From NCBI GenBank assembly GCA_963995525.1, contig OZ023210.1:3554996-3618995 (forward strand): a stretch of 64,000 nucleotides of DNA, read 5' to 3'. The position numbers were made by a program, and so were the translations under genes. This document shows, piece after piece, positions 1 to 13,700 of this stretch. The stretch is from Escarpia spicata. Lineage: Eukaryota > Annelida > Polychaeta > Sabellida > Siboglinidae. How positions within the stretch are numbered: position 1 is the first letter of the stretch; each line of letters opens with the position of its first letter. The notes under the pieces are model-generated. The model worked only from the letters and a program-made list of their open reading frames with translations. It was not told the DNA's origin and did not search any database.

Positions 1-563
1 TGTCAAAGAAGCATCATTTTATTAATTTTAACAAACCAATACTTCACTAATAATATTAGTTTGTTCATGTGACAGTATTAAAATGCATGTGTGCACGTGT
101 GAAGTCTTGTCTTTATGCATTTGTGGTTTTGTGTACATATTTGAGTAATTGAGACATTGTAGAAATATATATACAGTCATTAAACTTTAAGTGAAGCCTC
201 ATAAAGACATTAAATAGTTTGTGGACATAGATTTTAATTTAATAAAAACAGTGTACAGTGTACAGTATACCTCAAACACCTCTGATTTCTCCTCTTTCAC
301 TTTCGCTTTCAGTCATTGGGCATGTCATGTGATATGCTGTATTTGTTTGCATGACTTTCGTCTCTTGGCGAATGCATTCAGTGTTTTCATTCCATACATC
401 CGACCGCATTATGCTAGTTTACTGACGAGATTAACAACTGGCTTGATCTTATGATATCTATGTATAGTTATGCAAGAACATGTTATTTTCTGACAAACAA
501 ATTCTGATGGTACTATGAATACAATTTGTTTAAGGCATGCCAGATGTGTTTCAAAATGTCACA

Positions 564-633
<70 letters not shown>

Positions 634-1401
634 TCACACAACAAACACACACGTCACATTAGTCATGTTCTTGTGTGCATAGCAGTGTATCTCGCATGTT
701 TTTTGGTTGGTATAATTCTGATGTGAACACAGAATAAGTTGTGTTGCGACTTCGCATATGTTAGTGACATCAAAGGAATACACTAACAATGCTATTATTG
801 TTATGTGAAATGTCAGAAATCATGACACATGGCAAGGGATAGTCTGCGTTATTTCAGTTTGTTCTGACACACCCCTTGTGAAAATTCTACCCGAATCGCA
901 TCCAGTATTATTTTAGCATTCTAGTGTTGACAATTGCATTCCTCGTAGCTGATAATAAATTACAGAAAAGAAAATCTTCATTTTTTCCAGCATGCTCGTG
1001 CATCCCAGATATCTACAATTTTATCATTGTCTTTTATCTACCAAATGTTGGAAGCATTGTTTACTCTGTTAGAATTATCAGCATGTGTAATGTAATTTAC
1101 TGCAATGTAAAACATTGTTTTCAACAAGAAATTGCATTAGTGTGTATTAGTGTGGAAGTAAAAGTCATAAATCTATGTCGTCATCTTGAATACAATTTTC
1201 AGCAGTAATACAGATGCGGTGCATTTTTGAATAATTTTGCATAAAAACATTGTATAATTACATGTTGTAAAAGGTAGCTAGGTTGATCAAGTGTTTTAAA
1301 GGTATGCATCGTGCAAATGTGAACAGAATTGGGGCACATGTTTATGAGACGAGAGAGGTAACTTCAAGAATTAGGCACACAACGAGAAGTGACTGTTTCA
1401 G
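1..1401 (+). other. Intron sequence upstream of first visible Cav3 exon
   Basis: AT-rich sequence with no convincing exon. It precedes the first recognisable Cav3 exon, so it is presumably part of the intron before it; domains I and II must lie to the left of the window. The only structured feature seen is the CA run listed separately. Confidence 0.6.
565..627. repeat. (CA)n microsatellite
   Basis: Near-perfect CA dinucleotide run of about 60 bases, directly visible. The His/Thr-rich reading frame across it is an artefact of the repeat. Confidence 0.97.
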
Positions 1402-1741
1402 CGAGTGCAACGGTCATACTCCACTGAACAACCAGCGTACACTGAGTCCACAGAACTCGATCAAGAGCTACCACACCCTCAGTCCCAAGAACTCTATCAA
1501 GAGCAAGAAAGACGTGAGTCGACAGAACTCTCTCAGCAGTCACGGCTGCAGCAGACAGAACTCGTTCAGTCTCAGTCGACAGAACTCTCTCAACAGCCAA
1601 TCACAGAACAGCATTGGCAGCGGAGGCACAGGCAAACAGAACAACCTGATGGGGTCAACTGAGGTGAATGCGAGCAGCACGGATGAGAAGAAGGTCGATG
1701 TCATGGCAACGGCCGCGGGGTCAGAAGAGGAGGATAACAAG
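1402..1741 (+). CDS. Cav3: Cav3 exon: II-III linker with QNS repeats
   Basis: Acceptor TGTTTCAG ends at 1401 and donor AAG|GTCAGT follows 1741. The exon enters with one base of a split codon and leaves in phase 0. It encodes a polar cytoplasmic linker with repeated short motifs: [47 protein letters not shown]. It then becomes acidic (GSEEEDNK). Several copies have Arg three residues before the Ser, a setting favoured by basophilic kinases; phosphorylation is inference. Linker sequence is poorly conserved in Cav3, so the call rests on phase and position. The acceptor has a weak pyrimidine tract and the exon could start elsewhere. Confidence 0.72.
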
Positions 1742-4700
1742 GTCAGTTAGATGATAATGTAACAATGTTCCTTGTTGGGGTCATTCACAATTATCAACAT
1801 TTACCTTTATTTTGTCAATACATACAAAAAGGGAGGGGGTTTTAGATCTTGTAAAATTCAAAACAGCTATATTTATGTTCAAGGCATGTTGCCAACTAAT
1901 ATACAAAAACATTTTGGAAAAAGAGATATTTCAGTAACAACACGTCTCAAAAATCAACTAGTAAGATGTTGTGTTACCTTAAATGTTAGAGCCATGTCTC
2001 TTTGTGTATATGACATAAGTCTATGGAATTATCTGGATGTTAAACTTACTAACATAAAAACAGTGAGGTCATTCAGACACTGGTACAAGAAAACAATCAG
2101 AAATGAATGTGTATAGTTTGTATTGATTATTTAAACTGATTCTGAAATATCAGAATCGTATGTATTTTTACATTTTATTATTTTGTACTAATCATATGTA
2201 CGTGACTGTGTAAACTACAGTGTGATTATTGTTCCTTACATGTGTAGGCTTTTGATATGTGTGCAATATTCACATATTCATCTTATAATTTATTTAGTGT
2301 GATTTACTATAACATAGTTAGGGGATATACTAACTACAAGTTTTTTTAACTTCTTGCAATTTCCTTTCAAACAACATTACGTCTAATGCATTCTATGTCA
2401 CAACAAAATCATGTTGAGGCGATTACAACCTAATCTGTTTGGATGTTTGTTTGAATAAAACATATTGAAGGATTGAAGGGTCAAGACTTGGGTACTAATT
2501 ATAAACCTGTTGGTCTCATGTGAATTACACCAATACAGTGATTGTAAATAAGTGTTTGTAGACTTTATTATGATGGCTGTTTTTAGGTCCTTTGCATGTC
2601 CCATGTCCCAAAGGACATTAATATGCTCTGTAGGAATAGATGAATGTTGACAATCATCAATGCCTCCTTTCTTGATGAGTCAATTGAAAAGTATGCTATC
2701 TCTAGAAGAAAGCCGGGTGGGATGTGTGTTTGTTGATTAGATAAGAGGGAAGGGAGTGTCATAGTTAAGAAACAGACATTATGCAGTACAGATAGATATA
2801 AATGTTGCAATACAGATACATAAATGCATCAAAAAATAAGAAATTACAACAGACATTCATAAATGAAGTGACGTTGAAGTAAATGCATGAAACATAGTCT
2901 GGTGTACATGTTCTATAAGTAAGGCTGCGTACTGCTGTACAACATAATTAGGTAATTCACCTCATTAATGATTGTTCTGTATTCAGTAGACGGAGTGAAT
3001 TAACGGGTCTTGACCAAACTTCTTGTGCTGTTGAACTGACATTGCGAGATGTGTTTGGTGGTATCAGTTTAGAGACTTGCCATGTTTGGTGACACATTTG
3101 ACAGCCAGTACCCGTCTCTCACTCTGTCATGGTTTGTGTCCTCAGCTCGCTCCGTGTCGCTGGTGCCCCCAGAAGACAGGGTGCTTTCTTGCAAGAGACT
3201 CCTATGCCCTCTACATCTGGTCTCCTGGCAACAAGTAGGGACTTTACGTCATTTAGACATAGCTCTCGTTGGTTGTAGGTGAAACTAAAGAATTTAACGT
3301 AAACGAAGGATGGGGAACTGCTTTAACGGAGGACAATGCTGAGTATCAACATACAATTTTATGCGATGTGTCAATTTTGATCAGTGTTTTGAAGCAAGGA
3401 ATGGGGAACTACATTAATGCTGAGTACCTAAATAACATTAAATTTGTAAGTAGATTTGTGTAAATGTTGTAAAGCAAAGAACACCTGAGAGAAGAAAGAA
3501 CATGTCAGTCACAGCCATTGTGATGATGCAACGTCACTAAGTGAAATTATAAACATTATTGTCATTAATTCTGTCATCCATATGTTGTGTGATTATAAAC
3601 TTAATATGAATAATAAAAATATATTCAGTTAGTCTTATTTTGAAGGTCTGAAATGGCACTTTTTAAAAACAAATTTAAAGAAATCATTGCAATGGAACCT
3701 CGCTGTTAAGGTCACCCTTGGGACAGAGCAAGGTGAAGTGATCGTATTAGCGAGACTCATTTTCTATACTGTTACAGAAATAATTTGGGACTGTCCTAGG
3801 GTGACCTTAATTGTGAGGTGGCTGTATTATGGAGGTGACCATAAAGAGAGGTTCGACTGTACAGTATTGTTGTGTTTGTGTCAGGATACGGCTGGCGTGT
3901 CAGTGGCTCATCTCACAGCAGTCTTTTGACTATGGTGTTCTCCTGCTCATTGCTGTCAACTGTATCACCCTCGCCATGGAGCGCCCCGGGATTCCTAAGC
4001 ACAGCATGGTAGGTAACACAATGATGCATGCATGAACACAAGTCTCTTACTTCACCCCCTAAAAGGTTCCGGTCAGCTGAAACAGCAACTTCCAGTGTTA
4101 CTGGTCTGGTATCAAAGTAATTGACCTGGGTTTATAATGTTGACAATGGCACAGTATGCGAGTGCAAAAGGTCTACAAAAGAATGTTTTGAAATTTTTTT
4201 TTGGCAGAACTGATAATCACTTGATAAAATGTAGGGCAGGCCAGGTATGTGTTATCCTGATTGAGTCCGCTTCATGAATGCCATGTTTTCTGATAACAAT
4301 TTGAGGGCAGTTTTTTTGTAAACAGTTTGCTTCTTCCAACAGCAAGTTTTGACAATCAGATGATGTGAATTCAGCTGTAAATGTTGTTGTTTTCCTGGAA
4401 AAGTAGGCAGTCAGATGAACCAGTAACTCAAAAAGTTACTAATACAGCTGAAAAATAAGTGGTTGGTGACCACCGGATCAGCATATATTTCAAACACTTG
4501 CACACACAATGACTCATTCATGCAACAAAAACAAATTGTGTTGTATTCTTTATATGATTACTGACTGTATTTCTATGCATAACTGCTTGCAATATACTTA
4601 AACGACACATAAAATAGTGATAGTATTGTCACTTTGGTCAGCTCACATTCTGGAAGATAAATGATATAGAAGCTTTATTATCTTTATTGTACTAAACAGA

Positions 4701-7700
4701 TTTGTAACCATGGCAACTGTCTCATACAATGGCATATGTTGTAGGAACGGAAATTCCTGAGCATTGCCAACTACATCTTTACTGTGTGCTTCACATGGGA
4801 AATGGTGATCAAAGTTAGTTGCGCAGCAGTCATACTTTGCATGTCCTGTTGTTTCACACTGTGTCGTGTACCAACCCTGAATGTATTCAGTTAATAAGTA
4901 AATTGTTCAGCTTGAATTTCGTGATGGCTGTGGTTGTTGTGTGCCGTGATTATTGGTGTAATTACTTCTTTCAACAATGTTGTTGTAGTGTCGTTGCAGA
5001 ATTCACAGTACACTTGTAAATGTATACTAAAGTATAACCCTAACACTTGTAAATGTATACTAAAGTATAACTAACATCTTGATAGAGCACGAGTCAATTA
5101 ACTTATCTTGATAGAGCACGAGTCAATTAACTTATTTGCTTTAATTTAAATTTTTAGTTCTGGCAAAACATGAGTTCCGTACTGTTTTGTTTTGTGTTGT
5201 TGGTTGTAAATTCAATTTCTACAATCTCTGACAGGGTACATTTGTTCCCAGCTGATACAAATGTAAAAACATAAACCAGATGTCTCCACTGAGCACAATA
5301 TGGCACATGAGTGGTGACCTCTGGTGGCATTTGCTGTTGTTGGATTGTGTACTCACCAGGTGGCGTGTCAGTCTCTTCTCTGTTGTTGCTATCCAAAGCA
5401 GTGGAAACTCTTAGGCATTTTAAGCTGATAATAATGAATAACATAACCCATACCTTTTATTAAACTGTATATCTATACAAAGGCGAATATAGGGAGGCCA
5501 TTTTCCTATGACCATCATTTGGCAACGGTATAAACTGTTGCACAACTATAGTTCAGCATGGAACCGCCTTTTCTAGATACCTTAGAATCAGGCCCTTAGC
5601 TAGAAATGGTTTTTGCCAGTCTTGAATTAATCAAAAGTGTGCCTTTTAGCACACGAACAGCTTGTGTGGAAGCCATCCATGTCGATCACAGCCATTACTG
5701 GCCAGTTTAGTTTTTTCAGTTACAAACCTGCATCATTTGTGCCCTTTGTTTAATTAATACTGTTGGACCCGATGAGAAGAGACTGTCATGCCACCTAGTG
5801 AGAAGGTTTGTTGTTACATGCACGGTGTGTTTCTTGTAGCCGTAGAGTTGGTAGCGGTGGTACTTCCTGTTTGGTGTGGCCTGCATTAATGTTCCTATGT
5901 TATCCGCACATATGTCATGTGATATGTCACATGATATGTACACAGGAGTCGGCACTTGGTAAGGAGAACTTCTCTTATCTGACAATGTGCTAAAAATCTT
6001 GCATTTTTCCAAATAAACTCAATGATGTATCATTTAATCGTACATACTTATATTTATATAATTATTAATTTCTAAAAAATTTAACTAAGGTTTACAGTGA
6101 GCCGTACTTATGTACATACTACAAAATAAATATTATATTGCACCACACAACTGATGCTAAAATTAACTGTTAAATTACTATTTTGTATTTAATGGTGTTG
6201 TAGAATTACTATTTATTACTGTTTGTATTTATTAATATTTGGAATCAATTTGGATACCTAATATTTAATACTGTTTTTGATATTCAATTACATTTTTGAT
6301 ACTTAATAATATTTTGTATACATTATATTGATACATAGCACAAATATTTGATACTTAGTATCTGTTGATATCGCAAATGACATTGATGTTTACTGATACA
6401 TTTGTATTGTTATGCTTGATAATTATAAATTAATACTGTGTTTTAATATAATTATTGTAAAAAGTGCATGATAATAAATATATAATAATATCTTTGACAT
6501 TTATTGCATGTGTGATACTTAATTTTAAATAACATCTCTGTTAATTAATACTATGCTTAATACATGTCACATTATATCTTTTGTAATGTTGATGTTTACT
6601 GAAAAGTTTGCATCGTCAGGTGACAGCCCAGGGCTTCATCTGTGGCAAGCGGGCATACCTGAAGAGTGGCTGGAACATTATGGACGGGTTTCTGGTGGCC
6701 ATCTCCCTCATCGACATCACTATCTCCCTCACCGCCTCCACCAGTCCCCGCATCTTTGGCATCCTCCGTGTCTTCCGCCTCCTAAGAACCCTCCGCCCTC
6801 TCAGGTGAGTGCCCCGTTGTGAACCATCCGCCCTCTCATGTGAGTGTCCTGCTGTGAACACTCAGCCCTCTCGGGTGACTCTTCCGCTGTGTACCCTCTG
6901 CCCTCTCAGGTGAGTCCCAAGTTGTGAACCATCCGCACTCTCATGTGAGTGTCCTGCTGTGAACACTCCGCCCTCTCAGGTGACTCTCCCGCTGTGAACC
7001 CTCTGCCCTCTCAGGTGAGTGCCCAGTTGTGAACCCTCCGCACTTTCATGTGAGTGTCCTGCTGTGAACACTCCGCCCTCTCGGGTGACTCTCCCGCTGT
7101 GAACCCTCTGCCCTCTCAGGTGTGTGCCCAGTTGTGAACCCTCTGCACTCTCATTTGAGTGCCCACTGTTAACCGTCCGCCCTCTCAGGTGAGTGCCCAG
7201 CTGTGAACCCTCTGCCCTCTCAGGTGAGTGCCCTGCTGTGAACTCTGCCCCCTCATATGAGTGTCCCGCTGTGAACACTCCGCCCTCTCATGTAAGTGCC
7301 CACTGTGAACCCTCCGCTCTCTCAGGTGATTGTCTCGCTGTGAACCCTCTGCCATATCAGGTGAGTGTCCTGCTGTGAACCATCTGCCCTCTTAGGTCAG
7401 TGCCCTGCTGTGAACCCTCCACCCTCTCAGGTCAGTGCCCCGCTGTGAACCCTCCGCCCTCTCGGGTGAGTGCCCCACTGTTAACCCTCCGCCGTCTCGG
7501 GTGAGCACCCTGTACCTGCGTCTCCTTCATGCCTAGTTCACAGTCGTGTTGAATATTTGTCTCTCCTAATGATTCTTTTGTATCGTTTATGTTTGCACCT
7601 TCTCTAGGTGTGTGCAAAATATCATGAAGATAAGAACATAATAAGTACATGGTTGCTGTCATGCTGGAGGATGTCAGTTTTTCATTGCGATATTTTAAAA

Positions 7701-10700
7701 GCTGAATTTCCCAGAACTGTTATTCCGTGACTGTATGTACATAAGTAAAAGTAAGTTCTCACACAGCACAGTATCCAGTCCTCAGGACTTCTCAAAACAC
7801 TTTACACTTTACTCCCTGGCAGACCTGTTCAATTTAGCACCATCTCGACTTCTCTGGGAAACATTCAGCCATGCACTGCAAATTAAATATTTTGGCCTAC
7901 GAGTAAGATACAGTGTTCATCTTGGTGTTATTTTGAAGCTGTCAACCTGCACTGTTTGAATAACTAATAATATGACATTGTCCAGTTAACTCAAAAAGCC
8001 TGGTTTTGACATGCCACATCACATTTGTTCAATAATCCCAGCAAATGTGGCCATTAGCCATGACCATCTTGGCATGGCTAATTTTTGTCGCCAACCCATG
8101 TATGACTTATTGAATACTGTGTAAGTACCAGTTACAAGCACTGTCATTACCTGTATGCTTGACAGTTTTGACTTGCCCTACATTTTCCCAGCAGACCATC
8201 AGCCAAGCCCTCTGTTGACGCTGGTACTACAAATGTTAATCTACTGTTTCAGAGTGATCAGCCGTGCACCAGGCCTGAAGCTTGTGGTACAAACATTGCT
8301 GTCATCTCTCAGACCTATAGGAAATATTGTCCTCATTTGCTGCACATTCTTCATAATCTTTGGCATCCTCGGAGTTCAGGTTGGTAACAATGATTCCCAC
8401 AAGAATGTGTATCCTGTATGCCGCAGTAGTAAACAGTGGCTATGTATTTATGTTTTGGTTCTTCATGTTATTTTAGATACCCTGAACATTTAAAATTGGT
8501 GACATGTTAGTGAACAATTAATTAAGATGTTCAGGATATAGTGATCATGAATTATTCTATCTTTTCTAGCAATCATTTCCTTCTGCAAAAAAGATAAGTT
8601 TTTTTCATGACATTTCACTGCTTACCTAAACCCTGACTGCTGATTTTTTTAGAAATTCCTGTTTGTGATATGGTGCTTATCAATATTGGTTTGTTGTGCC
8701 TTTCATCTCAGGGTTCTGAAGGTCTTTGGTGTTATAGAAGTTTTAATATTTTTATGAAAGTTGTATTTGTTTGATTTAGTTTGTGCACATTTAAAAAGTA
8801 AATTATGTGGACAAAAATCAATTTTTCAAGAAGATAATCTGGTAATTCATTATAAAACATTGTAAACATGACATGGTATTATTGTGGAATGTGTGTTTGT
8901 TGTCATAAAGTGAGCATGTCTTGTGCCAGTTGTTCAAGGGAAGATTCTACTACTGCGATGGACCGGACGTGTCGGACGTCAGGAATAAGACGGACTGTAT
9001 CAACAAAGGACCTCCTTTCCGTTGGATCAACCGAAAGTATAACTTTGATAACCTCGGACAGGTCAGTATTGTACAACAAAGTCTCTTCAGTAAGTCGGCC
9101 TTTCGCCAATGTTAACTGGCATTCAAAAGGTTTTTAATTAGATGTTGCATTTCAAGCAGCAAGTTTAAGAATAGTCTACTTTCATTGATAATCTGAGAAT
9201 AGTTAAATTTGGTGACACTATCACAGAAGCAAACATGTGACGTCTGTGGTGAAGTATGTAGTGACGTCTGTAGTAATGTCTGTAGTGACGTCTGTAGTGA
9301 TGTCTAGTGACGTCTGTAGTGACGTCTGTAGTAATGTCTGTAGTGACGTCTGTAGTGATGTCTAGTGACGTCTGTGGTGAAGTCTGTAGTAATGTCTTGT
9401 GTACTATTGTATTTTAATCTGTGCATGAGCTTTATTTGAAGAACTATTTTGTTGTAAGTTATCATAAGTAAATTGATGCCATCTTTTAAAAGATGCATTG
9501 AATTGCGTTATAATGATAATATAAACACATGTCTAGTCATTCTTTTTTATGAATAAACATAAATTAATAAGAAGAATTAAAATGGTAACTTGATGCATAT
9601 ATTCGCCTTGGAGCTGCTAAGTCCAAGTAAGTCATGTAAGGTAATAATAGTTTTACTTACCGGCATATTATATGTGTATGTTGTGATATTTGTAGGCTCT
9701 GATGTCACTGTTTGTGCTGGCGTCCAAGGACGGCTGGGTTCATCTCATGTATACAGGACTAGACGCTGTTGGCATTGACCAGCAGGTGAGTGTCATCATC
9801 AGTCCGTTGACAAACAAGGACATGTCATTGATCGTGTTGACACTTGTAAAGGACGTATCATTATTTGAAATCAGGTGTACGTTTAAAACTCAACTATTAG
9901 ACAACTTTACGAAAGATATTGTTCAATAGGTTTATTTCTTGCTGTTTGGACACTTATTATTTAGCAGTATCTTGTGACATAAACTAATTAAACGTTGATC
10001 TTGTAACATACTTACCAACATAGTTAAACAATATGTGACATGGTTACGAATCATTCTATATGTAATGACATAATCATAAATACAAAGTTTGTGAAGACTA
10101 CACAGTTATTTCGGTCATTGTTGTTATGTCCATACAAAATATCCTCTGCATGTAGTGTGACTACTGCCGACTTGCTCGGTGAAATAAGTTATAAGTATTG
10201 ACAATCCTTGGTTCAACTCAAAATAAAGCCTATTCATTATTTACTTCCTGTGAGCATATTTGAGTAAATATACAACAATTACTTACAACAACAATCATAA
10301 TTTAAGGGAAATAATTTTTCCTGAAAAATTAATATTACATTTCTGTATTGATTTTCTTTAATTTAAATGTAATATTATATTCCAATGGCTGCTATTTGTT
10401 ATCATGATTGTCAACAATTGACTTGACATGAGAGAGCAGTAAAGCCGTAATCTTTAATTTAGATATTTACTATTTGATTGCAATGTGTAATGAGATGTAC
10501 CGATAGAGTAATGAAGCGTGTTGTCGTTGTGTCAGCCGATAGAGAACTACAGCGAATGGCGTCTCTTCTACTTCATCTCCTTCCTCCTGCTCGTTGGCTT
10601 CTTCGTGCTCAACATGTTCGTCGGGGTCGTTGTCGAGAACTTCCACAAGTGTCGCGAGAGTCAGGAGGCCGAGGAGAAAGTGAAACGCGCAGAGAAACGT

Positions 10701-13700
10701 GCAAAGAAGATGGAAAAGAAACGTCGAAGTATGGAGCAGGGCTATGATATATCCCTCCTGGGAGAGGGGAAGGGAAATGAGATGGATGGTTCGTATTGCA
10801 TCTTTACTGAGTCTGGCTGCATGCTCGGAAGGCTTCATGCCCTTTCTGCGGCGTGTTGTTTGTTCGACACATCGTTTGGTCTTCTCTCTCTCACTCTCTC
10901 TCTCTCTCTGGTGCTGGTTTCTCATTTCACTGGCTCTTTCCAAGTTTGAGAAGTTGAGTTAATCGTTGTTTTATGTAAAGAGGTAAGGTTGTGTGTGACT
11001 TGTGCAGGATTCCACCATGTGTTGTGGCCTTGTGTGTTGATTAACCCATTTTATCCCCTCCCCTGTGCTGATCTTCTGTTAAAATGGACACATTTATTAG
11101 TTATCATACAACCCATCAAAGTACATTTACACAGAATCAAATATTACATTAATCTTGGAACGTGATCATTTGGGTTATCTCTGTCCTTAATGCCAAGTAT
11201 TTTGTTTTTTTCATAGACAATTTTGAAATCGCTGTGATCCTCTGTTTTTCTCATATTAATTGGCACGTGATGATGCCTGCCTTCCATGGCGATGGATGAA
11301 CGAACTCCATTAATCTAGTAATTACCTGCAGTTCCAAAAAAACAAGATACTAACATCAATAACTTTGAGTCATCCAGTGGGCATTTGCAATGTTTCCATA
11401 AAATGATCTGACGGCTACTAGAGTTGTATCCTTGATAAAAACAGCAAGTGCTATTAGAGGATTGGAGTCATATTCCAGATAAAATGGGTTAATGTTTTAA
11501 GTACTTGGTTGTTGATTGCTTCAATGTATTAAAAGTTGAATTTGATTTTTTTATTTTGCATCCAAATTTGGAAGGAGCATTTCCTCTACTAACCCACCAA
11601 TTGTAGTTACTAAAGGGTAATATGCTAATTTATCTTTCAAAATTAATGGTCTAAATAGATCGCATGTTTTCTACCTATTTGCTTATTCTGCTTGCTTTAC
11701 GACATTAACGGTGGTATAGCTATTGTCTTGCTAACAGGGTGGTTAAAAATGACACTACACAAGTGTTATATATTTACTAACTTGCTATGAAGTATGGTGG
11801 CTTATTTTCTACAAGCGGTTGAGAAACATGCAGCATTTAAGAAAAGACAAGATTGGGCAATTCAAATACAACTAGTGCAAGCTATTTGTGGTTAAGTTGA
11901 ATTGCCAGGAAATAGGAACTCGGCAGTGGCACAGAGCCAGTTCAATGAACACATAAGATGACTTTGGAGGTGCCATTGTAATGTTAAGTTTGATTGCCCC
12001 ATTGATAAAGTAAAGTACTTTCTGGGTAGCAATTGTTGGATAATATGAAGACTATCTTTTTGGCAGCAATCATTTTTTATAATTTCATATACCTCAAATT
12101 TTATTTATAGAAATATTGTATAGAAATCGGTTATTTATGCCAAAAAAATTGATAGGTGCTATATGGAAACACCACGTTGATTATGCGTCTTGAGCACGGG
12201 ATATCCTTCAAGTACACATTAGTACTGTGGAAATTTAAGATAAAGTAATCTGATTTCATATGCAATTAGTTATTTTATTACAAAAACAGAAAATGTTATT
12301 TGACAGTGTTTTACATAAAAACGATGTATGTATTGCAACAAAATGTTACATATCAACAGTCAATGTTTATTTGATTATGGTGTTGTATGTCTTTCCCTAC
12401 CCAATAGAGCATTTTGCATTACTCAGAATTCATGCATTTTAATATATTGAAATAGAGTAAGCTGTTTCTAAAAATGTGCTCTCATGTTGTGTATAAGAGA
12501 TGTGGACAGCGATATGACACCTTCAGGATTCACCAAAATGTATGGTTGAGTTTGATGGAGAAACTCTGTGTTTATAAAGATTACCGGTATTTGCTAATTG
12601 TGTTCCTTTTTGCCATAAGTACCCCCATGTTGTACAAGTTGCTGTGTTTCCCCTCCCCAGTAGAGATCTCTGTTGTTCAGTGCAAAGCCAGACTCGGTAA
12701 AGCTGTCATCACCAGCTTCGAACTGAGTCATACGATACATTCTAAAACAGTCAGGATCACAATTATTATTTTTAACAATAACCAGGGAATGTGGGTTTAA
12801 ATTATAACTTTTCTGTTCTAACTTTGCATGTTACATAGACAGACATTGTTAGTGTCTACTGGCACTTGCTGGTGTTATAGAAACATAAGTTCATGTGTTG
12901 TCATCTATTTACTTAACTACTTGTTTACTTTTGCTTGACAATTCTTCTGCACCATTTAAACATTTTGGTGAACTTTTCTTCTTGCTCAAGTCTGTATCTG
13001 TAATATTTTGTATTAAAATATAATTGGTTTGTACATACAACTCAATGAAATACTTCCTTTCTAATCATTAGTTAAATTTTTGCTGGAGTAACTGCATGCA
13101 TTTATACATGCGTGCTTATAGATATATTGCAGTTATAGTACAACATGCAGTTCCTTAGATGAACAGATTTTCCAATTTTGTTTGTACTACAGTTTTAATT
13201 CTACGTAGTTTTAACTCTCGAGAAATGTATAGTTCTCTCTTTGGATATTTGTGCAAAATCTGTCAAATTTGTCAGCCTGATGATAAAGGCCACTGATTCC
13301 GCTGAAATACCCAAAGAAAGAACTACACATTTCTTGAGAGGTAAATCTATGTCAAATAAATAATGTATTCATGTTTCCTATCCGTGTGTTAATGTTAGCT
13401 GGGTACTATGTTCGTAGAGTTGGCCAAGCTGCCATACTGGCGGGATTACTCTAAGCCACGTCTCTTTCTGCACACCATCATCTGTAGCAAATACTTTGAC
13501 CTTGCCATCGCTGGGGTCATTGGGTTCAATGTCGTCACCATGGCAACAGAGTATTACATGATGCCACAGGTAGGCGATCTTCATTAGGAACCAATGCCTA
13601 ATGATTTACATTTAATTAAGACTTGAAATGATTATATCTCAACGATTCAGATAATACAAGTTAATTAAATAGTAACGTGTTTGTTTAACAAAAATAAAGA

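Larger units (their letters stand above)
10789..13417 (+). other. Cav3 III-IV linker intron
   Basis: A 2.6-kb intron with a CT-rich microsatellite near 10,868-10,910 and a hairpin element near its 3' end (13,215-13,340). I looked for a cassette exon of the kind known in the III-IV linker of other Cav3 genes and saw none. Confidence 0.65.

Noticed and set aside
10789..13417. Cassette exon in the Cav3 III-IV linker
   Set aside because: Known in other Cav3 genes, but no segment here had acceptor, open phase-compatible frame and donor together.
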